Translations under genes and position numbers: made by a program
Shown here: in pieces, positions 39,801-53,200 of the stretch
Position numbering within the stretch: the first letter of the stretch is position 1
Layout of the letters: each line of letters begins with the position of its first letter
NCBI GenBank assembly: GCA_028564705.1
Contig: JAPXFQ010000489.1
Span: forward strand, 62,001 to 126,000
Source: Apricaphanius iberus
Taxonomy: Eukaryota; Chordata; Actinopteri; Cyprinodontiformes; Aphaniidae
Direction: 5' to 3'
Length of the DNA stretch: 64,000 nt
The notes under the pieces: model-generated
What the model was told of the DNA's origin: nothing
Database searches by the model: none
Seen by the model: the letters and a program-made list of their open reading frames with translations, nothing else

Positions 39801-42800
39801 GTTCAGGGTTAAGGAATGCACACGGTGATAGCTTCTCTAGTAATGCTAGCAAACCCCAACAATCTTAACAATGTTCTTTACTTTGCCTACAATCTTAACT
39901 TTATTATTTTCATAGTTGTTTTTTTTGGTGTATACAGCAATAATAGTAGAAAACAATAGTTTGAATGCTATAGCTATGCCTTTCTTTTTAATAGTTCATA
40001 AAAAAAGGAAAGGACCAAAATTTGAATCAGCTGGTTGCTAATCAGCCACAAATCTGATCAGTGCATCTTTACTTATGAGTCACCTAGTCCAGGTCCAAAC
40101 CAAGCATGAGTTTCTATATTTAGATGCATACCATCAAGTTTGGTTCAGGCACTACATTGATGTTGGTTATAAATTCAGCACAGGTACTTGTTCTTTGTTG
40201 GTCTTAACAGATAAGACCTTTCACAAATCTCCTTTTCAGCACATTTCATTTAACAAGTAAGTAGACTGTTGCCAATTCATTTTTGTAAATTGTAAAAATA
40301 TAAATCAGCATTCATGTAAAAAAAAAACAGTGAATATCGACATTCTCAATGAATTGCATTGTGGGTGTTTTTATTTTGAAAGCTTAGAAGAGTCTTTCTT
40401 AAAGCTTTGGGGCTGAGAAGTGATTGAACTGGTCCAGGAATCAACTACTGGGAATGACTGCATTTGAATCTTCTACTTCATGATAAAGACATATACCTTT
40501 TTCATTGTCAATTCCAGTTTAGAGCACAGGATTATATTTTTTATTCATAACACTGCTCAGAGAGCTCTTGCCAGCAAATAAGGGTTACAGACCCTGCCTT
40601 TGTCCTGCAGTGAGTGCAGACCCCTTACCCACCCAACATCCTTCTCCTGACACCCCAGGGAAAGCGGAGGCAGCTGGTGGCAAACTTGCCATTATTGTGG
40701 ACTAAAGAAAAAGATGGCAAATATTTATCTTTGAACAGATTGCTGTACGGGCCCTGCATACGAAACAAGCCTCTCTTTTCAGAGTCCCGCTGAGTGAGAA
40801 TGGTGTAGGATGTCACATTGTAGTTAGGGGTGCTGGAATGGATGAGTAATTGGTGTTTATACAAGGGCGAGTCTAGATGTGTGAATTTGCTGAAGTATAT
40901 ATGGGCTCGTGAATGGATTTTGGTAAGAACATCTATCTGTGGCAGTGTGTATGTCTTCTCTGGAATAAATAACTGGCTTACCCACAGCTTTGCAGGTCTT
41001 TGAGGCAGGGTCCATCTCGTAGCCTTCGTAGCACTCACATTTATAATCTCCTTTGTAGTTGATGCAGATCTGACTGCAGGCATCTGGGTTCTCACACTCA
41101 TCTATATCTATGGAAAGAACAAAGAGGATGAAAAAGGTGGACTGGTAAATCGAGAGCTTTTTTCTCTTTTGGCTCAGCTCTTTCTTCACCGCAACAGACA
41201 CCAAGATACAGAAACTCGTACCACTTCTATTTAGACATTTTAATTTCTCACCCACTTCTAATCCAGTTTCTGGATAAAGGAGTAAAAATTAAACGCAAGG
41301 AGAAAAAAGACATGCCAACAATGAAGCATGGTGGTGCCTCAGTGACACTTTGAGGCTGCTTTGCTTCACCTGGCACTGGAAACCTTCTTCCTATATATGG
41401 CAGGTTAGATTAAACCCCTGGTGGGATTTGACAAACAAGGTTGCTGAAAACAAACCCAAAAATGAAATGAAGGTGTGTGATCAAATCTTTAGGAACAATG
41501 CCACAAGCTAGTGTTTAAAAAATATTTATTGCAAGTTAATATAGTGATTACAGCAAAAGAGTGCTCTCTTAAATATTTAAGATGCTTATCAGTATGGAAG
41601 CATATGTGTAAAGTAAAAAAAAAAAATCAATCAAATAAAAATGGATTAGCAGGAATGCTTTTATATTTCCAAAGTCTAGCTGCTATGTTTGACTCATAAA
41701 TTGAATTAAAAAGAAATAATCCAAACAGCTCTTTCATTTTCCAAGTCATGATTGCTAATTCAGTAACTTAAATAAAAATGAGAAAGGAAAATAAATATTT
41801 AATTTTACAATAACACCCCAGCAAAACGTGTTACAAAATTCAATTTGAAATGTCAAAGTTAAAAAATTTAAATGTATTTGCCGAAATGCTTTTTATTTTG
41901 TGTCTACAATTTTTTTGACTAATAAATAAAATAAAAAAGAAAACAGGTAAACCATTTTTACATTTCTAATTCACCATTGCTCATTTTGTACCTTTAATAA
42001 AAAGAAAAAGGAAAGAGTTTTGAATTTTTGTTTTCATGCCCTTAGTTTAACTTAATTCAAATGGAGTGGCATTTGTTTCAGCTGTTAGTTTGTATATTGT
42101 GGCAACAAACAGAATTTGCAGTAGGGGGTTAATAATTTTTGGTGGTTGGTGTAAAAAATCTGCTTGGCAAACCTGCTCTTTAGTTTATTAACATTTAATT
42201 AGAATAACCAAGCACAATTATGATTCAGACGAGAGTTTCCAGACAAAGAATCAGCAGAGAATCATAATAGTCAGTCCAATTTGAATAAAGACGGGCTTAA
42301 AAAAAAAAAAAAAAACTAATATAAAAAAAGGTTCGATGATATTTTGGCTGGATGAGCTCAGACAAGTACTCTCTATTAAAGCAGCAGTATTTTTGCAAAA
42401 ACTATTTCCTTTACCTCCACAAGTCTTTTTGTCCAGGAGTTTGTATCCAGAGGGGCAGTCACACTCATAACCAATTCTTCGGTCCCTGCAGATGTGGGAA
42501 CACCCACCATTGTTTTCTGCACACTCGTTCAGGCCTGGGGAGAGAGGAGCGCCGGGGAGGGAGGGAGGGATGGAGGAAAGGGACAGACACGTAAGCGGAG
42601 GAAAAGAAGGAAGCGATGAGGAGCAGAATATTGATGAAATAACTCCGGCAGGATTTTTTGGTCAGAATTATTCAGCCTGCAAAGCGCATAGAAAGCGCTG
42701 GACAGAAAGACAAAGCACCCCAGATGGTGTGTGGGGATAGTTTTAATCAACCTGCCAGTCAAGATAATTTTACCCTGTCAAGTGTGCCTGTATACATCAG

Positions 42801-43996
42801 AATTTCCATTCAAGTAGACAGTAAGCTGAAAAGCCTTACAAATGGGACAGAAAACAAAGTGTTCGCTTCAGTTATTAGCTTGTTCATAGCTCCCTGGCAC
42901 AGTTTCTACAGTTAAAGAACCCATTCTTAACCAGGTAGCACTTCATTTTAATAGCCATGTGCTAAACAAGCACCCCCACATCTCTTTTTGCCCATATCCT
43001 CCTCTTTTTGTTGATTAGAAGAGCTGATTGGATTCTCCCCATTTCTGCCCTGTTTTTCCTCCAGTCCATTTTATATCTGTTTCTGCACCGCTGCTTATAT
43101 CCCTTTGTCTTTCAATCCCCCTCCAGGGAGTCGAGATACATCACTGCAGAGAGCTGAAGCTGGTACTTCATTACAGATTTACATTAAAGATTTAGGCTCA
43201 AGGCTACAGGTACAGCTGTGGGACTGAGACTTTGAGTGAGACAGAGAGACAATGAGAAAAGAAGTAAAGAATGACTAAAAACTTGGTTAGAATGGCATTT
43301 AGGTGAAATTAAATTCATAATTCACCCTGTAATAAAACCACGTAATAAATCAATGCGACTTTGGTGAAAAACAAATCGAAATGTTGTTTAGCTTGTTCTA
43401 TCCATAAAGGTGCATCTCAATGAATATATGATATCAAAACATTTTTAGGTTTTTTAAATTCAATAAAAAATTTAAACATTCTATAGCCCAGGCTGCTAAG
43501 TAGACCTTTAAACATCCAAACCTACTTTAATTTAGGCCTAAACAACTACTATACACCAGGGAACAACATGAATTCAATATTTTCCAATTCAAAATGCATT
43601 TAAATGGTAAGAATGATTAGTTACATAAAGGTAAATAAAATCAAGACAGAAAAAAAAGCATTTGTAGTAGAGACTTGAGATTTTTCAAATTGTTATTTCT
43701 GGAATGTATCTAGTGTTATTCATAACTTCATGTATGTAATATAAATAATATTACCACTGGGTAAGATAATCAAAGGCTTTATATTTCTCCTTACTGATCA
43801 GAGTGAACATAAAAAGGGCACCCTTTTAATAGTTTTCTACCTACACACGGTAAAATGAATGATCCATTCAAAGAAGACATACTGCGAGTGAATTGTAGCT
43901 TCCATAAGAAACTTCAGCCACTTTTTTTTGCACTAGAGACAACTCTTATTGATGTGATGCAAAAACTTAAAAAATGTGAGGAGGTTACTTGAAATC

Positions 43997-44076
<80 letters not shown>

Positions 44077-44199
44077 ATGCACATATGTGTATATGTGCTC
44101 AATTTCGTGTGACTTAAAGTCTGGCTCTATATGATAGAAACAAAGTGTATGAGCTCATTAACATGTCTGAAATTAATCAAATAAATGAAAAATGAAATG

Positions 44200-44267
<68 letters not shown>

Positions 44268-47200
44268 GTATTTGGTTATTACTATGTGGTTGGATTTTTT
44301 ACATCTGTCCTCTGTTTGCTTTGCATCTAATAAAATAAATGTGATTAAAGATCAGGATGTGGTAATTATGTAAGAAGAAGTGAAAAATTTGCTTGACTCC
44401 TTACATATAATGTAGCGCAGTCACGTTTTCCTTCCCAAGATTGCAGTAAGAGAGAACAGGGTCCCTCAGTTCTTTGATCACGACACACAGCTGAGAAGTG
44501 TCCTAATTTACCCTACCTTGATCGAATGAATCTCCTGTTTCCATGAGACGTGACCACCCACACAATTTATACTGCTCATACATTTGCAGGTATATCACTC
44601 TGGCACATCTGAGGTGGCGAAGACTGATAAGCTTTTTTTGCCTGCTTGAAGTGAAATGATCTTACCACACTCCTTCACTGGCTCATCTGACCAGTCTTTG
44701 CAGTCCTTTACATTGTCGCACACCTTGCTGCTGTCGATACACTCCCCATTCTTACAGCGGAACTTTTTCGGTCCGTCACACTTTGTAACTGGAGAGAAAA
44801 AGGAAAAAAATACGTATTTTTTTCATTCGTCCTTTCATTTTGCCAGAAGGAAAAGAGTAAATGGACAAAACATGTTTTTACACAAGCCTAATTCCTAATC
44901 AGTTCAGAATTTTCCTGGGTCTTCATAGTGTTGCTTGTTCTCCAATCTTATCTAAATGTGAAGTCTTAACAGAACGGCTTTACTTAGACATAAATTCATC
45001 TGTTTGACTTAATTTGCCAATTTGCTCAATTTCTAAATTGGAAATTGGCTGCATTTGATTTTATTTAGGGGAATTAGATTACAATAAGCAGAATACACCA
45101 TACTTAATTTTATATGTAAAAATATTGAAAACTATTCTTCAACGTCCCATTGTGCATGTTGTTTCTACTATCAGAATTTCAAGGTCACTTTACCAGGCCT
45201 TTACTACACCGGCCCGGTCTAATAGAGTTGCTTGAGAGCTCCTTTCAGTAACCAACTGGCTACCAGCATAGGGGTATGTACTCAGAAATGGCTCGGTAGA
45301 GTAGCTTGCAGGACTTGTGCTTAACTTATGCAATATGGCGTAAAAAATTGGGAAATAATGACTGTATATGTCGGCACACAACCGGCTTCTGTAAAATTGG
45401 AAGTGTTGCTGGTGAAGTAGTGATATCAACATGGCAAACAGAAACATAGCAACCACCCCTGGTTCTTCCATTAGAATTGATTTTCTCAGTGCATTCACTT
45501 AGGGTTTAGATGGGAAAGTCACCTGGTGACGTTGTAATGTGAAGCTGAGTATCATCTGCATAGTTATAGTAACCAATCTTTTTGATTGTTATAATTTTAT
45601 AGTTAGAGGCCCTGTATAAGCCCTTTCAGATTTCTTGCTTCTATCTTGCACTCTTTTGTTGTTGTTTTTTTGTTGTATTTTGTTTTTAAATAAATAAACT
45701 AAACTAATCTGGGCTAGTGGGAGCATGTAGATATTAAATAGGAGAGACCCCAGGATGGACCCTTGGGGCGGCATTCATGTGATTTCTGTTCTTTTTTAAG
45801 AAAAGCTTCTTGTTTAAATAGACTTTCCTGCTCTTGAGGTAAGACGCAAATCAGCCAAGTACTCTACCAGAGAGTCTGACCCAGCTCTCCAGTCGTTTCG
45901 ATAATATATCATGGTCAACAGTTTTGAATGCTTCACTGAGGTCTAAAAGTACCAGCGCAGTGGTTTTACCAAAGTCTGTATTAATATGCATGCCAGATTT
46001 AAAAATATAAAAACTTTTGGTCATTGTTACGAAGCTGAAAGAGGGTTTTTTCAATAATCTTGCTGATGAATGGGAGATTAGAGACTGGGCTGTAGTTATG
46101 CATTGACATTTTGTCCAGGTTGTTCTTTAGTTATGGTATGATGCCTGCTGTATTTACAGCCTGAAGGGATGATTTAACTATTTTAATTGGATCAGGCCCA
46201 ATTTTCTGAAGAAAATACTTGGGTAAGATATTAATGAAGCAAGAGGAGGACATTATTGGTTGAATATTTTGTCAAGGTTTTTTCTTGTTTAGTTTTTGGA
46301 ATTCTGATATTTTGACTACATTGGTAAAGTGGAGATGACGTTGTTCGTGGGTTTGATACCGAAGTACAGAATGATCTTCTAACTGCCAGAGACTTTTAAG
46401 TAAAAAGGCTTGCAAATTCATTGCAAGCCCTGGTGGGATTTTGTTAAGGTGCTACGGTCACTGAAGGATTATTTAGTCTCTCAACTGTTACAAATACAAT
46501 ACATGCATAATCAGTGTTTCTGTTAACTTTAAAAGCTGGCAGAGAATCATTCTTCTCTGAAATCATCTGTTATATCTGTTAATTCTGTATATGCAAATGA
46601 TCAAAGAAAATGCTTATTTTTCACTACTTTTCAATGGTCTTTTGTAAAGACCATTGAGGAGCAGAATCAACTGGAAAAGCCATCTAGGGTGCTTATGCTG
46701 CATATCCCAAAAGATCTTAATAAAATATTAAATGGACAAATTTTTAGGGTAGACAAATTAAATTAAATAACTGAATGAATCAGAGCTTAAGAGTGGGAAT
46801 AGAGGTTGGATTTGTGTTTTGCTAGAGGGAACACATTTTTTACAGTAAATCTTAGGTTTTAAAACAAACATTTTACAACCAGACTCAGAGAGAAGTTTGT
46901 ACACATGTGTAAATTACCATTTACGCAGCCAGCCTCATCGCTGTAATCTGGGCAGTCGTGGACTTTATTACACTGCTTGGTGCCGTGAATGCAGGAGCCG
47001 TCACCACACTGGAACTCATCGGGTCGACACGTAAGCAGGGCTGAGGGGCACAAACAAAACACAATGTGCAGTTAGCTGAGCCACAACATTTTGACTGCAA
47101 AAAATAATCTCAACATTGAGAGGTTGTTGAAGATGAACGATTTTGCATGGCACTTTTAGTTTCTATTAAATGTCAGGGGTTTCATATCTAAAATGAATAA

Positions 47201-50200
47201 AAAATCTTCCAGCTCTTACCTTCACTCAGATATTCTGAGAACACAAAAAGTAAAAAGGTGGTAAAACAGTACATGCCTGATGTGTAAGAAACCCACATCT
47301 AGTGGACCACTGAGGGGGTTTGTGTTGCAATGTGGGAATACAGATATTTGTTTGGTCTTTCTTTAACAACAGGAGGGTTTATTCCCCTCATTCGTTGTTT
47401 TAACTGGCTCTTTAATTATTCATGTGCTGTGTTTTGGACCCGCTCTGCTGAAGAATGGGGGAAGACATGATCAATAACTGTGGAGTCTAAAGAAATTAGC
47501 GACCTGCAGAGACTAAAGATGCCCTGAAACGTGGCCCCAGAAAGCTTAGACACAAAAAATCTGGTATTTAATTGTGCACATAAAAACGGATAAAGCAAAT
47601 AAACAAAGGTTAGTATCCGAATGTCTGCACAATTATGTGACTAGAAAGGCCACACCAAGTGTAACTGCTTAAATAAAAAATTCAAGGAACCCAAATGTTA
47701 ATCCTAAACGAGCACAAAGTGCAAGAGATAATCCTGCTCCGTCACAAAATATGCTGAATCTCTCAGCCAAATCATTAGGATGTGAGCTCAGCTAATTATG
47801 ATAATTCCTAAGGATGAATAGTAATGATAACGGATTGCCATCTGTGGAAGTGCTGGCAGCACAGAATGGCAACTTAAAACCATTTCTCATTTACATTAAC
47901 CTCCTCACACCATTCTGACGGGGACTTGTCTTAAAACATCTCAGAAATAACCCCCCCGACCCCCCAAAAGAAAAAATATATATATTAAGCGGTGCTTCAA
48001 ATTAAACAGTAGATAAAAGTAAAATAGGGCTTGGGAGTCGATGGGATTGGCGAGAATCATTCTTAGAGAGGTGGAGGGTCCAGTCGTAAATATACAGTGT
48101 GATTCTCACATCTCAGATTTCATTGAAATGCTGTACCTCCTTTCACTGCCCTACAGTCTCATTTACATCACACCGACACCCAAAACCATTACATCTTGTT
48201 TTACACAAAGCTCCAACCACCCACATTTATTCTGCTCATAATGAGCAGGCAAGTAGATTCCAATGCACACAGCACAACCAGACCTTATACATCACCATCA
48301 ACGCAAGGTTGTTGAAACCCTCTAAATTAATATAAGTAAACTTACCAATTATGCAAGGCTCATTCCACATTCAGATTTTCTTGTTACAAAACTTTCCAAT
48401 GTTTTGTTATTAAAAAAACCCAAGTCCTGACCAAATAGCTTTTTTTCCTGATTTTAAAGCTATAACTCTTATATGACATTGAAAAACCTGGAAAAATACA
48501 AGCTTTACAACATCTTTTCCAACTTTTGTATATTTTCATTAACTATTTAAACAGTTTCCTAATTAAGTCACAAGTTATTAATATTCTTTTCTGTATCCAA
48601 CAGAACGCAGAACACAAAATCACAAGTTAAATACAGGGACAGCCTAAGCTGCCTTAATTAAATAACAAATACAAAAGGTTTTTGCAAAAAATAAAGTTAA
48701 TATGGAGTCAAATTAACTTGCTTTATAGGGACAGACCAGTTACTGGCTCAAGGAAAACTCAAGAATCCAATTTATTTCTGATTAGTAAATCCACCTGATG
48801 CTTTCTGTACACCTAGAGACTTTGAAAATATTTATAAAACACTCCAAAAGATGATCAGCTTACATCTAAAGACTTGGGTTAACAGTTTTTTAGTCTCAGA
48901 CTAAAGATTGTATACACACTGAATCTTGTAGGGACACAATTTTCAAGACTACACCTAGACTATTTAGCTTCCCACCAAATTCATCCCATCATGCTCAGCA
49001 TTATACAGTTTCTTTATGTGCAAATGTTGTAGCATTCTTTGCCGAGATTGATACGTCAAATAAAGTGGGTACTGTATCAACAAGTTAGTGGTTAACTCCT
49101 ATCTTTTTAATGCAAGGTGTTTATGCTGTACCACTTGCTCCATACAGATGCACAGATAGTGCTGGTGTGTGGCTGTATTCCAGGGGGCGAGGTTGGCTTA
49201 AACTTTGTAATTTATGGCCCATTTCTAGGCCGTTTTTCAGCCATGTAACACAAATATTGCATTTGTTGTGTATAGACCCTGCCAGGCTCCATAGGTGGCT
49301 ACAAAACTGTTATTTGTAAATATGACACCTATGTTTATAGCCTAGTTTGCCGCAGGAACAACAACAAAAAAAGATGTGTGGCAAGTTGCAAAATAATGTC
49401 CTAAGTGGGATTTGAACCCACTGTCATCATGGGCGGTAATCTTGCACATTAACCACTGTGCCATAGTAGCAATGGACAATGTGTTTCAACAAGGGTAGGT
49501 GACAACTGTGTGACCCTAACACGGTCATACAGTTGAATAAACCGAGGGAACGGATTCTTACCCCTTTAAAAATTATTTCTGCACGTGACCCCTGCCGGGC
49601 TCTGTAGCTTCGTGCTTCCGCTTGTGTGAAAACGGCTTTATTGGTTGTTGGTTGTTTTACGTCACTACGACTACTACACTAGGACTTGCGATAATATCAA
49701 ACATTGTTTGTTACAAATGACTAGAGAAAGACTGCCATAAATCGGGTCACCAACTGCAGATTATAACCTTACATTAAACGATCAAGACAACAGGAGCGCA
49801 CTGAGACTCCAGCAACATTTCTAAAGACTACCAGTCTTTCGTCTGAGACTGTGAAAATCCTTTGGTGTACGCCCAGCATTACTAAACAGTACCAGATCAT
49901 GCTAACAGGAACACTCCTTGATTGGAATACTGATGCTGAGGGAAGAACACAAATTAGCTCCTTTCGGTATAAGTGATCTCTTAGTATTTGGGATTTAAGC
50001 CATTATTTGAAAATAAGCTGTGTTTTCAATGGCAGGTTGAGACGCATGGGGTTCATTCAGGCTGTGAAGTAGTGAGAGAGAACGAGACTGTAAGCAGGTA
50101 ACAGGAAGCCTAAATAACCCTTTTCTGTCCTGGCAAATGTGGCTTTAGTAATGTTGGCAGCATTTCCCAACTCTCAGCCTCAAGGTAGGAATCTACATTC

Positions 50201-53200
50201 TCTTTCGAATATACTGTAGATGGATATGGCTTTTTCCATTATGATGACCATGCCAACAGCACTAATAACAAAAATTAAATGCAAAGGACACTGGAAAATT
50301 TTAACTTGTGTCAAACCTCAATGATTTTTACTTCTACTCTGGTATAGTGTTGCATGTATGCCGTAGAGCCCTACGCTGCCCCTACATTCTTCAAGAATAT
50401 TGGCTCACAGTATGGACAGGTCGCAAAAGGTATAAATGCTGCTAGAAGGCGTCTTGGCCGGTTCCGCACGTCTCATTTCCGCGCGGAATGTACAAGCGTC
50501 AAGCATAAACCAAGTTTAAGACTTTATTACCCTTATGTCCTGGCTAAATTAAGCAAGCAATAAAATAAGGCTTTGTTTGTTTATTTAATAAATCTGAACA
50601 ACTTTTCACCACACTTAGACATCAACAGATGTTAACATGTGGTAATCTCTTCCCCTTTTACTTTTAAACCACTTATTTAAATGGGGAGGTAAGTTATTTT
50701 ATGGCTTTGTGATGTATACATACATACATATATCCATGTGAATGTAATGAAATTTGAAATGGGAACTATCTGGTTTACATTTAGAGTCACACTTGGAATC
50801 AATATTATTAAAATGAAATTCGGACAGAAAGAAATTAGATAAAATAAGTAAGATGAAATTCAGTTAAAGACACACTTTGTAACTTTCCAGATATTTGCCC
50901 TCAGTTGCCCACTGATGGGCGTAATGTCAGATCTGTACAAACATATCTCTATAGAGCGCATCAGAAGAAGTGTATTGATGGTTTTACAAGAACGCCAGCC
51001 AAAACAACAAAACATCAAACTAATGCCATGTCACTTGTTAAACCGTCAAACAATTTTCCCATCCTCGTGTCCAATCATCATGTCCAAATAACCACAGAGC
51101 AAGCATTTATTACTTACCAATCCAGTAGCAACTTTCTAGTTAGGCATCCAAACATCTTGCTGTATCTCACTCACAGTGGCTGATTACACAAAACTGAAAG
51201 GTGGTAACACTGGGTTTTAGAAGCTTCTCCTACTGTGACCTAAACTGAGAAACCGTTTGACAAAAATGATCTTTGACAGCAGTGAAGGGGAGGAAATGTT
51301 CTCTGACCTGTGTTTTCTCCCATCTTGCTGCTTCGCAGCTCAGATTGTTGCAACTTTCCTTAGCCCCTATTCACACTGGGCACAGAACGGATGCACCCCG
51401 ATGTGAATCAGAAGTTACCAAGCCTTCTCCAGCTGTGAAGCTCCGGCAGCTTTCAGCTGCTCTTGCAGCCCAGTATGTTTTCTTCACTTTTTTTCTGATA
51501 ACGTCTTCTTTTGGTGGAGAAGCTGGCTCGGCTCAGCGTCCAGCTCTGCGGCTCACACCCGACATATCCATTCACCCAGTATGAATCAGGGGTTAACAAA
51601 CCTTCTCCAGCGGTGAAGCTCCAGGAGCTTTCAGTTCTTGTAGCCCAGTTTCTTTTCTTTGCTTCTTCTGATAGCATTTCCTTTGGTTTTTTTGATGGAT
51701 CTAACATGGCTCCAGTTTCAAAACCACAGGTTTGTCTATATCATTAGGTAGCACCTAGTATACTGCTGTAATGATTGTAAATTCAGTCAGTACATCTGGG
51801 GAAGTGGTCCGTGGGTGAAAAGTTCTATAGTGCGTTTTTTGGCAGCAGGAGCCTCCCATGTAGTGACAGCTCCGAAAATTAACATCAACATTGGCTTTGT
51901 GTCACCACAACATTTCGAAAACTGTTTTTTTAAGGTATGAAAGCTAGTAAGTGTGTCTTTAAAACTTTCATCGTCTAAGAGCCACTGTACAGGTCAGAAT
52001 GCTCTGGCAGATTTCAGACAAAATTATTATAAAAATAACATTTTGACATCTAAAACACTCTTTAGCCTAATATCTGTTAGGTCAGCATTATCTGTATTCA
52101 TTTCTTATATAAAATATAAACTTTTATCTTATATAAAAGGCTACCGTTATTTCACTATTCAGAGTATTGTATGAAAGATAGCGGTTGAAAACTCTAGAGA
52201 ATAAAAATACAGCACACTTGCTGTTCTCCATTAAGCTTTCCTATAGAATGAAACTTGTTTTGCAGTTTCTCACAGCTGAATGAACCATTGACATCATGTA
52301 ACTGAAATACAGTTTCCTTTTAAAATCGTTCTCATTACCTGACTTCATTTCAAGTACTTTACTGAAAAAGATTTTTGCCTAGTAACTGTGTCCAAGCAAA
52401 AAAGGTGTTGTCCACCCTATCTGGTACCATTTAGGATGATGTGTTAATCATTTGGAGGAAGATCTGATTTTAAGGTCACTGAACCTAACAGATCCTCTCA
52501 AAACTGTCTGATTCCAGTCACCATTGTATCTCTGTGAATTTCCTTTAGCCTCATACAATGCATTTATATTTATGTGCAGTCTTTTGACACCAACCTCTCC
52601 TGATGAAACCTAAACAGCATCAAGATAGCAAGAATTTCCAGTCAAAATGATCAAAATGGTTAAGTGAGTAGGTCTAAAATGTCTTCACCAATCCACATTT
52701 AATGTGCTCATCTTAGCCCTAGTTCTTGAATGTGCATTAAAATCTGCAAATCTCTGTCTCTAAATGTAAGAGCAGATATGTCCTCGCTCAGTCTGAGTGT
52801 TGTGGGAGAATTCATCACAGTGTAGCTGTGTTCGTATCATGTCTTACATGTGAAGCTGCTGTGATCTCGCTGAGTGGTGTGTGGGAGTGTGAAGAGCAGA
52901 CCAGATGGGGGTCTTGCTGGATGAAGGACCCTCACTTCCCACTCACACACACGTGCGCACATACTCGGAAAACACATACGGTCAAACGTGACGCTCTTCT
53001 TCAGCTTGTGAAGATCACATGGTTGCATAGCAACACACCCAGGGATCATGGTGTTACAGAAAGTGTAATTTGGTTTCAGTCATTTGGTGTATCATTTGCC
53101 ACCAAGTCTTTGTTCAAAATAAATAGCAGGTGAGCCTTTCATGTGTAATCCTTTAGAGAGGGAAAGCTACACACGCACTGTTGTACAGCATGTCATGCAT

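Larger units (their letters stand above)
33107..40981. other. Largest fully contained intron, between EGF-B and propeller exons
   Basis: A 7.9-kb intron. It holds a Tc1-like copy (34930-37240) split by an L2-like LINE (35345-36665), and a teleost interspersed repeat at 37690-38050. A stretch at 38560-39060 has homeodomain-type AATTAA and ATTA words and no repeat signature, so it is a weak candidate regulatory region. The rest has no recognised content. Confidence 0.6.
42535..44665. other. Intron between LDL-A 8 and EGF-A exons
   Basis: A 2.1-kb intron dominated by two long TA arrays (44001-44077 and 44202-44264). A G-rich purine tract on the plus strand at 42540-42620 lies immediately next to the EGF-A acceptor and is the complement of its pyrimidine tract. 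Confidence 0.7.

Noticed and set aside
40625..41101. 158-codon minus-strand ORF overlapping the EGF-B exon
   Set aside because: It is out of frame with DIDEC and extends through the donor into the intron.
49400..49475. Functional tRNA gene
   Set aside because: The D and T arms are good, but the acceptor and anticodon stems do not pair.
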